Origin: Bacteroidota bacterium
GTDB lineage: Bacteria; Bacteroidota; Bacteroidia; Cytophagales; Cyclobacteriaceae
Direction of reading: 5' to 3'
DNA length: 45,855 nt
NCBI GenBank assembly: GCA_018266435.1
Contig: JAFEAL010000005.1
Location: 680,039 to 725,893 of the forward strand
The position numbers and the translations under genes are program-made. Position 1 is the stretch's first letter. Each line of letters begins with the position of its first letter. Under the pieces are notes generated by a model that saw only the letters and a program-made list of their open reading frames with translations, searched no databases and was not told the DNA's origin. Shown here one piece after another: positions 8,813 through 17,155 of the stretch.

Positions 8813-8873
8813 AAAATGGAGTGAATGAACTCACCACTGTATATTCTAAATCCGGAATTTTGAATCGTGAGTG

Positions 8874-10751
8874 TTAATATGCCCGCACCAGTTTTCCGTC
8901 CATATAATTGAGGTACGACTGGTTAGCTACTTTGATGCCCCCGGGTGTGGGGAAATTTCCGGTGAAGTACCAGTCGCCCGAGTGGTGAGGAATAGCCTTG
9001 TGAAGGTTTTCGATGGTTTGAAAAACCACATCCAGTTCAGCTTTCATTTCTTCAGGGCGTACGATGTCAGCAATTTTCTCTGAGATCTGTTCGGGTGTAA
9101 AAAGTTTGTATAATTTTTTTACAAAATTTTCGCTTCCGTCATTCATCGTTTGGCATTGTTCATACACTTCACCGAGCAGGTGGTCATTTCCCTGATCTTT
9201 TACTAAACTGATCATGGCACGAAAGGCGATGAATTCGCCCATCTTGCTCATGTCAATGCCGTAGCAATCGGGGAAACGAATTTGAGGAGCAGAAGAAACC
9301 ACCACTACTTTTTTCGGATTCAGCCGGGCCAGCATTTTCAAAATGCTTTTTTCCAGTGTGGTGCCGCGCACGATTGAGTCATCAATCACTACCAATGTGT
9401 CTTTGCCTTTGTTTACTACTTCAAAGGTGGTATCGTACACGTGCGATACCATTTCATCACGGTGGTCATCATCGGTGATGAAGGTGCGCAATTTCACATC
9501 TTTGATTACGATTTTTTCAATGCGCGGGCGAAAAGACAATATGTCGTCCAGTGAATCTACCGTTGGCTTGCCATCAATGATGATTTCTTTTTGTTTGCTC
9601 ACGAGGTAATCCTGAATTCCTTCCATCAAACCCAGAAAAGCGGTTTCGGCTGTATTGGGAATGTAAGAGAATACAGTGTTCTTGATGTCGAAATTGATGG
9701 CCTTCAGTACTTGCGGTACTAACAATTTTCCAAGTTGTTTCCGCTCGCGGTAAATTTCCGGGTCGGTTCCACGCGAAAAATAAATCCGTTCAAAGCTGCA
9801 TGATTTTTTTTCGAGGGCAGGCATAATCTGCTTTTGGGCAAACTCTCCGTTTTTAGTAATGATCAGGGCATGGCCCGGCCGTATTTCCTGAATTTGTTCA
9901 TACTCTGTGTTGAAGGCAGTTTTTATAGCAGGTTTTTCAGAAGCTACTACTACAACTTCATCGTTAGCATAAAAATAAGCCGGCCTGATGCCTGACGGAT
10001 CACGCACCACAAAAGCTGAACCTGAGCCCGTCATACCTGCCATGGTGTAGCCACCATCAAAGTCTTTACAAGCCCGCCTCAGCACGCGCTGCAGGTCAAT
10101 TTCATTTTCAATGATCTCTGAAACCTCTTTGTTGCTGAAATGGTCTTTGTATTTTTCAAAAAGTGTTTGTACTTCTTCATCTAAAAAGTGGCCGATTTTT
10201 TCCATTACCGTTACCGTATCCACTTTATCTTTAGGGTGCTGGCCCAGTTCTACCAGTACATTGAAAAGCTCTTCCACATTGGTCATGTTAAAATTGCCCG
10301 CCATCACCAGGTTGCGGCTGCGCCAGTTATTCTGGCGAAGGAAGGGGTGTACGCTTTCAATATTGTTGATGCCGTGGGTGCCGTAGCGCAAATGGCCAAG
10401 CCAAAGTTCACCCGAGAACGCCACGTGCTCTTTCAGCCATTGCTCATCGCGGAATTTGGCTTTGGCTTCTTTCTGAGCCTTTTTATATTTTTTGGAGATT
10501 TTTTTAAACAGGTGAGCTACCGGTTCGGCTTTGATAGAACGGTACCGGCTGAAAAAACGATAACCCGGCTTTTGATCAATTTTAATGTTGGCAATACCGG
10601 CTCCATCCTGCCCCCGGTTGTGTTGCTTTTCCATGAGAATGTACATCTTGTTCATGGCATAAGTAGGGCCATATTTTTCGATGTAGTAGGAGAGTGGTTT
10701 TCGCAGACGAACGAGGGCTATGCCGCATTCGTGAAGGATGGTGTCGCTCAT
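8874..10751 (-). CDS. purF: Amidophosphoribosyltransferase, long (625 aa) PurF-like form
   Basis: PurF makes phosphoribosylamine from PRPP and glutamine, the first step of purine synthesis. The ATG at 10749-10751 gives MSDTILHECGIALVRL, with the N-terminal nucleophile Cys9 that would be exposed by propeptide removal. A TTG six codons further upstream is rejected. The glutaminase domain shows QHNRGQDGAGIA, LGHLRYGTHG and GNFNMTN. The PRPP loop VVIDDSIVRGTT is near residues 455-466, preceded by FSRGTDPEIYRERK. The protein is about 120-150 residues longer than ordinary PurF, with a basic insertion near residues 85-105 and more before the PRPP loop; this long form is familiar in Bacteroidota. A standard purF may exist elsewhere in the genome, in which case this would be a paralogue. 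Confidence 0.88.
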   Translation of the reverse strand: MSDTILHECGIALVRLRKPLSYYIEKYGPTYAMNKMYILMEKQHNRGQDGAGIANIKIDQKPGYRFFSRYRSIKAEPVAHLFKKISKKYKKAQKEAKAKFRDEQWLKEHVAFSGELWLGHLRYGTHGINNIESVHPFLRQNNWRSRNLVMAGNFNMTNVEELFNVLVELGQHPKDKVDTVTVMEKIGHFLDEEVQTLFEKYKDHFSNKEVSEIIENEIDLQRVLRRACKDFDGGYTMAGMTGSGSAFVVRDPSGIRPAYFYANDEVVVVASEKPAIKTAFNTEYEQIQEIRPGHALIITKNGEFAQKQIMPALEKKSCSFERIYFSRGTDPEIYRERKQLGKLLVPQVLKAINFDIKNTVFSYIPNTAETAFLGLMEGIQDYLVSKQKEIIIDGKPTVDSLDDILSFRPRIEKIVIKDVKLRTFITDDDHRDEMVSHVYDTTFEVVNKGKDTLVVIDDSIVRGTTLEKSILKMLARLNPKKVVVVSSAPQIRFPDCYGIDMSKMGEFIAFRAMISLVKDQGNDHLLGEVYEQCQTMNDGSENFVKKLYKLFTPEQISEKIADIVRPEEMKAELDVVFQTIENLHKAIPHHSGDWYFTGNFPTPGGIKVANQSYLNYMDGKLVRAY

Positions 10752-10766
10752 ACAGGGATCAAAACA

Positions 10767-10774
10767 CAAAGGTA
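10767..10774 (-). promoter_or_regulatory. Bacteroidota -7 element for the purF-like gene
   Basis: The minus strand reads TACCTTTG, a perfect TAnnTTTG, 15 bases before the ATG at 10751. A TTG lies 24 bases upstream (10799-10801 on the plus strand), close to the expected -33 position. It partly overlaps the rejected TTG start. Confidence 0.5.
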
Positions 10775-10847
10775 GCTGAAAATGTTCACGCTAAAAATCG
10801 CAAGCCGGGCTGACAAACATCATGGGTAGGGTCTATGTACTTTTAAT

Positions 10848-10855
10848 TATTTTTG
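10848..10855 (+). promoter_or_regulatory. Bacteroidota -7 element for the ferredoxin reductase
   Basis: TATTTTTG ends 12 bases before the ATG at 10868, identical in sequence and spacing to the element before the family 9 glycosyltransferase. A short leader of about six bases is expected. No convincing -33 TTG is visible. Confidence 0.45.
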
Positions 10856-10867
10856 CTTTCATTTTTT

Positions 10868-11881
10868 ATGATTGAAACCGATATAATTATTATCGGTGCT
10901 GGCCCGTGTGGGCTATTCACCGTTTTTGAGGCAGGACTTTTAAAATTACGCTGTCACCTGATTGACTCCTTGCCGCTGCCGGGTGGTCAGCTGGTAGAAA
11001 TTTATCCTAAAAAACCAATTTATGATATTCCGGGCTTTCCGGTTGTGAATGCGGGAGAGTTAGTTGATAACTTGATGAAACAAATCGAGGTATTTAAGCC
11101 CGCATTTACACTTGGCGAATCGGCCCAGTACTTGGAGGAGGCCGAAGGAAAATATGTGGTGACCACTAATAAAGGAACGAAACACCGCGCACCCATCGTC
11201 ATCATTGCCGGTGGACTTGGTGTGTTTGAACCAAGAAAACCACCCATTGAAAACCTGGCTCTGTTTGAAGATAAAGGTGTGGAGTACATCATCCGAGATC
11301 CTGAGTTGTACCGTAATAAGCGTGTGGTAATTTCCGGTGGTGGAGATTCGGCCCTGGATTGGACGATTTACCTGATTGAAAACAAACTTGTAAAAAACCT
11401 GGTACTTGTTCATCGCAGAACCTCGTTTCGCGGTCATCTTGACTCTGTGCAAAAAGTGATGGACATGGCGCAGGCCGGAAAGATTGAATTGATTACTGAA
11501 TCAGAAGTAGTAGGCATCAACTCTAACGGAAACGGCCAGGTGGGTTCAGTGGTGATTAAACATGTCAACCTGGGCGATATTATAAAAGAAGCCGATCACT
11601 TTGTTCCTCTCTTTGGTCTTACACCCAGCCTTGGCCCGATTGCCGACTGGGGGTTAGAACTGGAAAAAAATGCCGTAAAAGTAAATACGGTTGATTATTC
11701 TACTAATCGTCCGGGAGTTTATGCCGTGGGAGATATTAATACCTACCCCGGAAAACTGAAATTGATCTTGTGTGGGTTTCACGAAGGAACTCTCGCAGTG
11801 CAGTCTGCATTTGCCCGTATTCACCCAAACAAAAAAAATGTGTTGAAGTACACCACGGTAAACGGGGTAAGCGGTTTCTAA
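10868..11881 (+). CDS. Ferredoxin--NADP(+) reductase, thioredoxin-reductase-like type
   Basis: This 337-aa flavoprotein starts at the ATG at 10868 (MIETDIIIIGAGPCGL); a TTG five codons upstream is part of the -7 element and is rejected. The FAD-binding GAGPCG lies at residues 10-15, PGGQLVEIYPKKPIYDIPGFP follows, the NADP-binding motif ISGGGDSALDW is near 155-165, and YAVGDINTYPGKLKLI is the late FAD site. It lacks the CxxC redox pair of true thioredoxin reductase, which is the hallmark of TrxR-like ferredoxin-NADP reductases. The next gene, 49 bases downstream, encodes a [2Fe-2S] ferredoxin, so the two probably form an electron-transfer pair. Confidence 0.92.
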   Translation: MIETDIIIIGAGPCGLFTVFEAGLLKLRCHLIDSLPLPGGQLVEIYPKKPIYDIPGFPVVNAGELVDNLMKQIEVFKPAFTLGESAQYLEEAEGKYVVTTNKGTKHRAPIVIIAGGLGVFEPRKPPIENLALFEDKGVEYIIRDPELYRNKRVVISGGGDSALDWTIYLIENKLVKNLVLVHRRTSFRGHLDSVQKVMDMAQAGKIELITESEVVGINSNGNGQVGSVVIKHVNLGDIIKEADHFVPLFGLTPSLGPIADWGLELEKNAVKVNTVDYSTNRPGVYAVGDINTYPGKLKLILCGFHEGTLAVQSAFARIHPNKKNVLKYTTVNGVSGF

Positions 11882-11930
11882 CAGTCACTTAATTTTTTTG
11901 TAACGAGAAGACCTTGCCGAAAAACTCAAT

Positions 11931-12251
11931 ATGGAAAATACAATTAAAGTAAACATCATTGATCGCGAAGGAACCCGTCACGAGTTAGATGCCCCTACTG
12001 ATATGAACATGAACGTTATGGAATTGTGCAAGTCATACGAATTGCCGGTGGAAGGAACCTGCGGAGGTATGGCCCTGTGTGCATCATGCCAGGTTTACCT
12101 GGAGTCAGATACCGAGCTTCCCGACCAAAATGATGCCGAACTGGCAATGTTGGATCAGGCTTTTCATGTGAAGGATAACAGCCGGTTAGGATGTCAGATC
12201 AGGATTACTGAATTGATTGATGGAATAGTATTGCGCTTAGCTCCGCAATAA
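11931..12251 (+). CDS. [2Fe-2S] ferredoxin, adrenodoxin-like
   Basis: This 106-aa electron carrier has the four cluster ligands in adrenodoxin order: C44, C50 and C53 in GTCGGMALCASCQVYL, and C88 in SRLGCQI. Length and motif spacing match vertebrate/ISC-type ferredoxins rather than plant-type ones. It follows the ferredoxin reductase gene after 49 bases with no terminator between them, so shared transcription and direct reduction by that enzyme are likely. The electron acceptor is not evident from neighbours. Its stop lies four bases from the end of the converging histidine kinase gene. Confidence 0.93.
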   Translation: MENTIKVNIIDREGTRHELDAPTDMNMNVMELCKSYELPVEGTCGGMALCASCQVYLESDTELPDQNDAELAMLDQAFHVKDNSRLGCQIRITELIDGIVLRLAPQ

Positions 12252-12255
12252 ACGA

Positions 12256-14304
12256 TTATGCTTTTTTGATTGTGAAATAAAAGGTGCTGCCTTTGCCTAC
12301 TTCACTTTCTAACCAAATGCGCCCTCCGTTTTTCTCTACAAACTCTTTGCACAGAATGAGCCCCAACCCGGTACCCTTTTCATTGGCTGTTCCGCGGGTG
12401 GTGTAGCCTGCAGTTTTTTCAAAAATTATTTTTTGTGTTTCGGGGTTGATGCCGATGCCCGTGTCTTGAATGGAAATGACCACCTCATCTCCCTGAATTT
12501 TAGCGGCCGCATCAATGCTTCCTCCGCTTTGAGTAAACTTAATGCTGTTTAAAATCAGGTTGCGCAACACCAGGTTAGTAATATTAAGATCGCCCCAGCA
12601 GAAAGTGCCGGGCTCCACCCGGTTATTCATTTTTATTTCTTTCATGTGCAGGGCGCCCAGTAATTTGAAATTTTCGGCTACCAGGTTGTTCAGGTCAATT
12701 TTCTCAGGCTGGATTTTAAATTTATCCATCTGCAGCAAGGCCCAATCCAGCAGGTTATTGATCAATCCTTTGGTGTGGTTGAATTGTATTCTCAGTTCTT
12801 TATTTAGTTGTGAAAACTCTTCAGGGCTTATGTTTCCTTTATCCAGCAAATCTAAAATTGCAGAAAGCGCATTGATGGGTGAGCGAAGATCATGTGAAAT
12901 GATGGAGAAAAATTTGTCCTTCACTTGATTGAGTTGTTCCAATTCAATGCTTCTCCTTTTTATTTCGTCCTGATGCTGAAGCAATAGTTTGTTGATTTGA
13001 ATCCTGCGCTGCCCGCTGCGGTACACACTGAATAATAAAATAATCGAGAGGGCCACAACAACAACCAATATGTTGCGCACCAAAGCTTCTCGTTTAAGTT
13101 CTGCTTTTCGCAATTCTTCTGACCGGGTGAGTTCTTTAATCTGATCCTCTTGTGCAAAGGTTTCAAACCGAAGTTGGTTCTGCAGTAACTTAGCCTGCAT
13201 GGCTTGGCTGTAAAGGCTGTCTTCTTGTGTTTTATATTGCTTATAGTAGTCCAGCGATTTTTTATAATCACCTAAATTTTCGTACAACTTCGAAAGGCTG
13301 GATAAACACTCAATTGTCAGAACTTGGGAATTTGTGCTGCGGGCAGTAGTCAAGCTATTTTCCATCAGCTTTTGGGCATGGTCAAATTTTTTCTCGCCCA
13401 TAAAAATAATTCCCCGCCCAAGTTCTACTGATGCCTGGCCAAACTCATTTTCTGCTTGGGTGTACAAGGCAAATGCAGAATCATAGTAGGCAAAGGCATG
13501 CACGTTATCCTTTTGTTCAGAAAATGTTTTAGCTATTTTGATCAGCGTATTGGGTATCAAATCATTTATGGAAAGTTTCAGCGAGCGCGAAACGTTGAGT
13601 GAGTGTCTTAAGGCTTTGTAGGCGGAGTCATAGTTACCCATTCTTCGCATAATGTCACCGATCTCGTCATAGTTATAGGCTTCGCCTTCATGATCTTTGG
13701 CCAAGGTGCTCAACCGTTGGCTTGTCTTGAGGTAATCCAGTGCCCGGTTGTATTCTCCAAGTTCTTTAAAAACAGATGAAAGGTTATGGAGCGCAATGGC
13801 CATGAAGATGTTGCTTTTAATTTTGCTGGACAGCCGGTAGCATTGAGAAAAATTATAATAGGCTTCGTCCAGTTTGCCGAGCGTCAGGTAGTTTTCACCG
13901 ATGTTATTATAATTCCGGGCGATAGAGGTTGTGTCTTTCAGCTGAAAACTTGCGCTCAGTGCCAAGTCATAATATTTGGAGGATGATGCATAATCGCCAC
14001 TGATGCCATGAAAATTACCCATTATCCTGTAGGCGAGGTCCTTAGCCCATATCAAATTTTTTGTGTCAGCCAGGTCAATGGCTTTTTCCGTGTATTCAAT
14101 AGATTTTTTTAAATCGTTGTATTGGTATTCCCTGGCAATATTGATCAGGGTGGTGATTTTCAAAGAATCGCTTAGAGAATTGTTTAGTTTATTTTTTAAG
14201 CTGTCAATTATATGCTGGCCATTCGTAAAGGGAACGACCCCCATCACTAACAACACAAGAATTAGAAGGGGCTTCATGAATTTGAAGAAGTGCCGAAAGT
14301 GCAT
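12256..14304 (-). CDS. TPR-sensor hybrid-less histidine kinase (HisKA / HATPase type)
   Basis: The ATG at 14304 gives a 682-aa kinase; the ATG at 14277 is nearly as good and starts right at the signal peptide (MKPLLILVLLVMGVVPFTNG). The longer frame that begins at 14355 uses TTG and is rejected. TPR repeats fill most of the first 350 residues (for example NIGENYLTLGKLDEAYYNFS), then a membrane helix (ILVVVVALSIILLFSVY), a coiled coil and the kinase core. The phospho-accepting His is in DKFFSIISHDLRSPINALSA (residue 471 by this numbering). ATP-site motifs are LVLRNLILNSIKFT, IQDTGIGI and GTGLGLILCKEFVEKNGG. No receiver domain is attached and no response regulator gene adjoins it, so it is an orphan kinase. 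It differs in core type from the kinase at 946-2745. Confidence 0.9.
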   Translation of the reverse strand: MHFRHFFKFMKPLLILVLLVMGVVPFTNGQHIIDSLKNKLNNSLSDSLKITTLINIAREYQYNDLKKSIEYTEKAIDLADTKNLIWAKDLAYRIMGNFHGISGDYASSSKYYDLALSASFQLKDTTSIARNYNNIGENYLTLGKLDEAYYNFSQCYRLSSKIKSNIFMAIALHNLSSVFKELGEYNRALDYLKTSQRLSTLAKDHEGEAYNYDEIGDIMRRMGNYDSAYKALRHSLNVSRSLKLSINDLIPNTLIKIAKTFSEQKDNVHAFAYYDSAFALYTQAENEFGQASVELGRGIIFMGEKKFDHAQKLMENSLTTARSTNSQVLTIECLSSLSKLYENLGDYKKSLDYYKQYKTQEDSLYSQAMQAKLLQNQLRFETFAQEDQIKELTRSEELRKAELKREALVRNILVVVVALSIILLFSVYRSGQRRIQINKLLLQHQDEIKRRSIELEQLNQVKDKFFSIISHDLRSPINALSAILDLLDKGNISPEEFSQLNKELRIQFNHTKGLINNLLDWALLQMDKFKIQPEKIDLNNLVAENFKLLGALHMKEIKMNNRVEPGTFCWGDLNITNLVLRNLILNSIKFTQSGGSIDAAAKIQGDEVVISIQDTGIGINPETQKIIFEKTAGYTTRGTANEKGTGLGLILCKEFVEKNGGRIWLESEVGKGSTFYFTIKKA

Positions 14305-14339
14305 AAATATTTTGTAAAAGCCAAGTTTAGGGATAGTGG

Positions 14340-14347
14340 CAAAGGTA
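14340..14347 (-). promoter_or_regulatory. Candidate -7 element for the orphan histidine kinase
   Basis: The minus strand reads TACCTTTG, the same octamer as at the purF-like gene. It lies 35 bases before the ATG at 14304 and 62 before the alternative ATG at 14277. No -33 TTG is visible. Confidence 0.35.
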
Positions 14348-14412
14348 TTATCCAAGGGCTTACATTATGGACATAAGTGGCAGATATCTTACATATAAAT
14401 GTTTATTGGGCG

Positions 14413-15225
14413 TTAATTCCAAATCGGATAACTCTCCAGGTGAACGGCTTCATCAAAAAACATACGCGTGGCGGCCTCAAATGATTCGGTATAATCTGAG
14501 ACAAAAAACTGGTGGCTGGGGTGGGGGTGTACGTTTAAAAGGTTTTGTGAAGATAAGTAGTCATAAAGCGATTGTGCCGCAGCAAGAGATGAGTCCAGGA
14601 TCTTTGTTTTTCCTCCATAATATTCTTCAATTTCTTTTTTAATCAACGGGTAATGTGTGCAGGCCAGAATCAGCGCATCCACATTACCCAGTTGAGGGTC
14701 TGAGAGGTATTGTGTAATAATTTCACGGCTGATTTGATTGTTAAAAAAACCTTCTTCTATCATGGGTGCCAGCAGCGGAGTGGCGAGCATACGAAGGTCA
14801 ATATCCAGATTTTTGGCACTTAGTTTTTTGGCATAAATGTTAGATTGAACCGTGCGCTTGGTGCCGATTATCCCCACAGTCGTTTGCTGAAAATTACGAG
14901 CGAGTATTTCCATCATCGGATCAATTACATTAATTACGTGGGCTTCTTTTCCCACATACTCCTTCAGTAATTCGTAAGAGGCTGAGCTGGCCGAGTGGCA
15001 GGCAATGACTATGACTTTGCATTTTTTTTGGAGCAATACATTGGTGATTTTTACTGAGTAAGCCTGGATGGCTGCCTCTGATTTGTCGCCATAAGGCAAG
15101 TGGGCGGTGTCACCAAAGTAAATCAGGTGTTCGTGCGGCAGAATGTCTTTGATGGCATGGGCTACAGTCAGCCCGCCAATGCCGCTGTCGAAGATGCCGA
15201 TGGGGTTTTCAGAATGGTTGTTCAA
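14413..15225 (-). CDS. murI: Glutamate racemase
   Basis: MurI interconverts L- and D-glutamate to supply D-Glu for peptidoglycan in the cytoplasm. The 270-aa sequence shows PIGIFDSGIGGLTV with the N-terminal Asp, YFGDTAHLPYGDKS, the first catalytic Cys in VIACHSASS, and the second Cys in ILACTHYPLI followed by its partner His. Only a TTG at 15223-15225 can serve as start: it comes directly after an in-frame TGA, and no ATG or GTG lies before the essential GIFDSGIGG motif. Length fits the family. The terminator of the upstream membrane protein gene separates the two. Confidence 0.93.
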   Translation of the reverse strand: MNNHSENPIGIFDSGIGGLTVAHAIKDILPHEHLIYFGDTAHLPYGDKSEAAIQAYSVKITNVLLQKKCKVIVIACHSASSASYELLKEYVGKEAHVINVIDPMMEILARNFQQTTVGIIGTKRTVQSNIYAKKLSAKNLDIDLRMLATPLLAPMIEEGFFNNQISREIITQYLSDPQLGNVDALILACTHYPLIKKEIEEYYGGKTKILDSSLAAAQSLYDYLSSQNLLNVHPHPSHQFFVSDYTESFEAATRMFFDEAVHLESYPIWN

Positions 15226-15241
15226 TCAGAAATGATTCAAT

Positions 15242-15267
15242 AAAAAAAGCCCCGATTCCCGGGGCTT
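15242..15267 (-). terminator. Rho-independent terminator after the zinc-ribbon membrane protein gene
   Basis: The minus strand carries an eight-pair stem, AAGCCCCG with CGGGGCTT (15247-15254 and 15260-15267), closing a five-base loop. On that strand it runs directly into a T tract (15242-15248). It lies 19 bases past the stop of the gene at 15286-16029. This is the clearest terminator in the window. Confidence 0.88.
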
Positions 15268-15285
15268 CAAAGATGGTAATTTTTT

Positions 15286-16029
15286 TTAAGCTACATTTTT
15301 AGACAAAGCCGAAAGCTTGGTTTCGCGGGCTTCGCGGTGGTTGCAATAATCGCAACGATAGTGTTTTACCAATAAGCCACCCGAGTGGTCAGTTGGCTTT
15401 TCAGCTACCTCTTCACGAGTGATTTTGAAAGTATAGAATCCGCAGTTGGGACACTGTTCTGCATGAAGGTAGCTTTCATATTTTTCAATTTTTTTGTACC
15501 CGGTCTTTTCATCAATCCATACGTCATAGTCGATGGAGTGTATGCTGCTGGCTTCTTCAGCAATTTGCTGGGCATCCAGGTGGGCATCTTCTTCTTCTTC
15601 ACTGAGTTTGCGCATCTCGTTACCGGCCGGGGATATTCTTGGTTTGTTGCGGAGTTTGATCAACCGTTTTTCAACGTAATGCGGATAGTAGATTCGCACC
15701 ATACTGTAAAAGGCCACATACCCAATAACAATAAAACACGCGGTGATAAATATGCGAACATAAAACCAAAGCATACCGTGGGTAATGATTTTGCCGGTGG
15801 CAAACGAGTTAGCCACGAAACCAAGGGCTACAATTACGGCAATCATAGCAAACCAAAAATACCGTATTTCATTCAGGTTGACATAGTCGTATTTTTCTTT
15901 GTAGTCCTTAATCTGCATAACCCTGTATTCATGGTAGAGCAAAATCAAAATAGCAATGACTACACAGATCACCGCTCCCAGTTCCATGTAATGATCCCAC
16001 GTTAGAACAAATTCTTTGTTTATTTCCAT
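15286..16029 (-). CDS. Three-helix membrane protein with C-terminal zinc ribbon
   Basis: I do not recognise a named family for this 247-aa protein. Three membrane helices are evident: about residues 17-33 (AVICVVIAILILLYHEY), 58-77 and 86-110. An acidic linker (KLSEEEEDAHLDAQQIAEEA) follows. A probable zinc ribbon is formed by two CxxC pairs, C193/C196 in EQCPNCGFYTF and C226/C229 in YRCDYCNH. The ATG is at 16027-16029 and the gene is a single unit ended by the terminator at 15242-15267. The cytoplasmic metal site after a membrane anchor suggests a scaffold or sensor, but that is a guess. Confidence 0.8.
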   Translation of the reverse strand: MEINKEFVLTWDHYMELGAVICVVIAILILLYHEYRVMQIKDYKEKYDYVNLNEIRYFWFAMIAVIVALGFVANSFATGKIITHGMLWFYVRIFITACFIVIGYVAFYSMVRIYYPHYVEKRLIKLRNKPRISPAGNEMRKLSEEEEDAHLDAQQIAEEASSIHSIDYDVWIDEKTGYKKIEKYESYLHAEQCPNCGFYTFKITREEVAEKPTDHSGGLLVKHYRCDYCNHREARETKLSALSKNVA

Positions 16030-16231
16030 AATCGGTTTGGTTTTTGGATGCTTTAAAATTAATACAAACTTTCAATTCGGAAAAAAAACATACCTAATTC
16101 TTACTTAAAAATTTATATTTCTTTTGATTTCATCTGATCTTAAGTAACAAAACTACACTGCGGCAGGAGCCGATGAGCCACAAAATATAGTTAAAAAGCA
16201 ACTTTCAGGTTTTTTCTTGAATTATGTTCGG

Positions 16232-16265
16232 TTGAACAGACAACCTTTGGATTTTTGTATTATTG
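16232..16265 (+). promoter_or_regulatory. Candidate -33/-7 promoter of fabI
   Basis: A TTG at 16232-16234 and a near-consensus -7 element TATTATTG (16258-16265, one mismatch to TAnnTTTG) are separated by 23 bases, within the usual Bacteroidota range. The ATG of fabI follows 23 bases later, after a weak AAGG. Confidence 0.35.
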
Positions 16266-16288
16266 CAAATTAACCAACTCATAAGGCC

Positions 16289-17101
16289 ATGTCTACTAAT
16301 TTATTAAAAGGTAAAAAAGGAATCATTTTTGGTGCACTGGATGAAAATTCCATCGCTTGGAAAACTGCCCTGAAAGTTCATGAAGAAGGTGGGGTCTTTA
16401 CCCTGACCAATGCCCCCATAGCCATGCGCATGGGCAAAATCAATGAATTGGCAAAAAGCACAAATTCACAAATCATTCCGGCCGATGCTACTCTTGAAGA
16501 TGACCTCACCAATCTTATAAAAAAATCGCAAGAAATTTTAGGGGGCAAGTTGGATTTTGTCCTCCACTCCATAGGAATGAGTCCTAACATACGCAAAGGC
16601 AAGCCTTATGGCGATATGAACTACGAATGGTACCTGAAAACTCTGGATATTTCTGCACTTTCATTTCACAAAGTACTGCAGACCTGCGAAAAACTGGATG
16701 CCCTCAATGAACATGCTTCTGTAATTGCATTGAGTTACATTGCCGCCCAGCGTGCTTATCCAGATTATACTGATATGGCTCAGGCTAAGGCCATGCTGGA
16801 GTCCATTGCCCGAAGTTATGGGCAGCGTTATGGCCGCAGCAAAAAAGTAAGGGTCAATACCATTTCACAATCACCTACCAAAACCACGGCCGGTGCAGGC
16901 ATTTCAGGCTTCGATGTATTTTTTGATTATGCCGAGTTGATGTCGCCTCTGGGCAATGCCTCAGCCGAAGATTGTGCCAACTATATCGTAGTCATGTTCT
17001 CTGACTTTACACGTATGGTTACCATGCAAAACCTGATGCACGATGGAGGGTTTTCTTCTTCGGGAATTACCGAAGAGTTGATTGCGCGACTCTCTAAGTG
17101 A
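16289..17101 (+). CDS. fabI: Enoyl-[acyl-carrier-protein] reductase (NADH)
   Basis: FabI carries out the last reduction of each fatty-acid elongation cycle. The 270-aa SDR protein has the FabI-type dinucleotide motif GALDENSIAWKTAL, the VLHSIGMSP strand and the active-site set Y150, Y160 and K167 in SYIAAQRAYPDYTDMAQAK, with the 10- and 7-residue spacing of E. coli FabI. The tail TMQNLMHDGGFSSSGI matches the family end. ispE starts 54 bases downstream on the same strand. A small imperfect hairpin lies between them but has no T run, so cotranscription is possible. Confidence 0.95.
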   Translation: MSTNLLKGKKGIIFGALDENSIAWKTALKVHEEGGVFTLTNAPIAMRMGKINELAKSTNSQIIPADATLEDDLTNLIKKSQEILGGKLDFVLHSIGMSPNIRKGKPYGDMNYEWYLKTLDISALSFHKVLQTCEKLDALNEHASVIALSYIAAQRAYPDYTDMAQAKAMLESIARSYGQRYGRSKKVRVNTISQSPTKTTAGAGISGFDVFFDYAELMSPLGNASAEDCANYIVVMFSDFTRMVTMQNLMHDGGFSSSGITEELIARLSK

Positions 17102-17155
17102 GTTGACCGTAGCGAGCTAACGGTAAGCATACGTGATTAATTGATAACGGATGCC

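Noticed and set aside
8813..8873. Possible bidirectional terminator between the converging GT9 and purF-like genes
   Set aside because: Only four-pair stems can be drawn and there is no T run on either strand.
10188..10775. Plus-strand 195-codon open frame opposite the purF-like gene
   Set aside because: It lies wholly against a gene with strong motifs, encodes no recognisable domain, and is a typical antisense shadow.
15385..16005. Plus-strand 206-codon open frame opposite the zinc-ribbon membrane protein
   Set aside because: Its Phe-rich sequence is what the reverse complement of membrane-helix and Lys/Glu codons gives; the minus-strand frame has a start, CxxC pairs and a terminator.
17104..17122. 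Imperfect hairpin between fabI and ispE considered as a terminator
   Set aside because: The stem is short and bulged and no T run follows.
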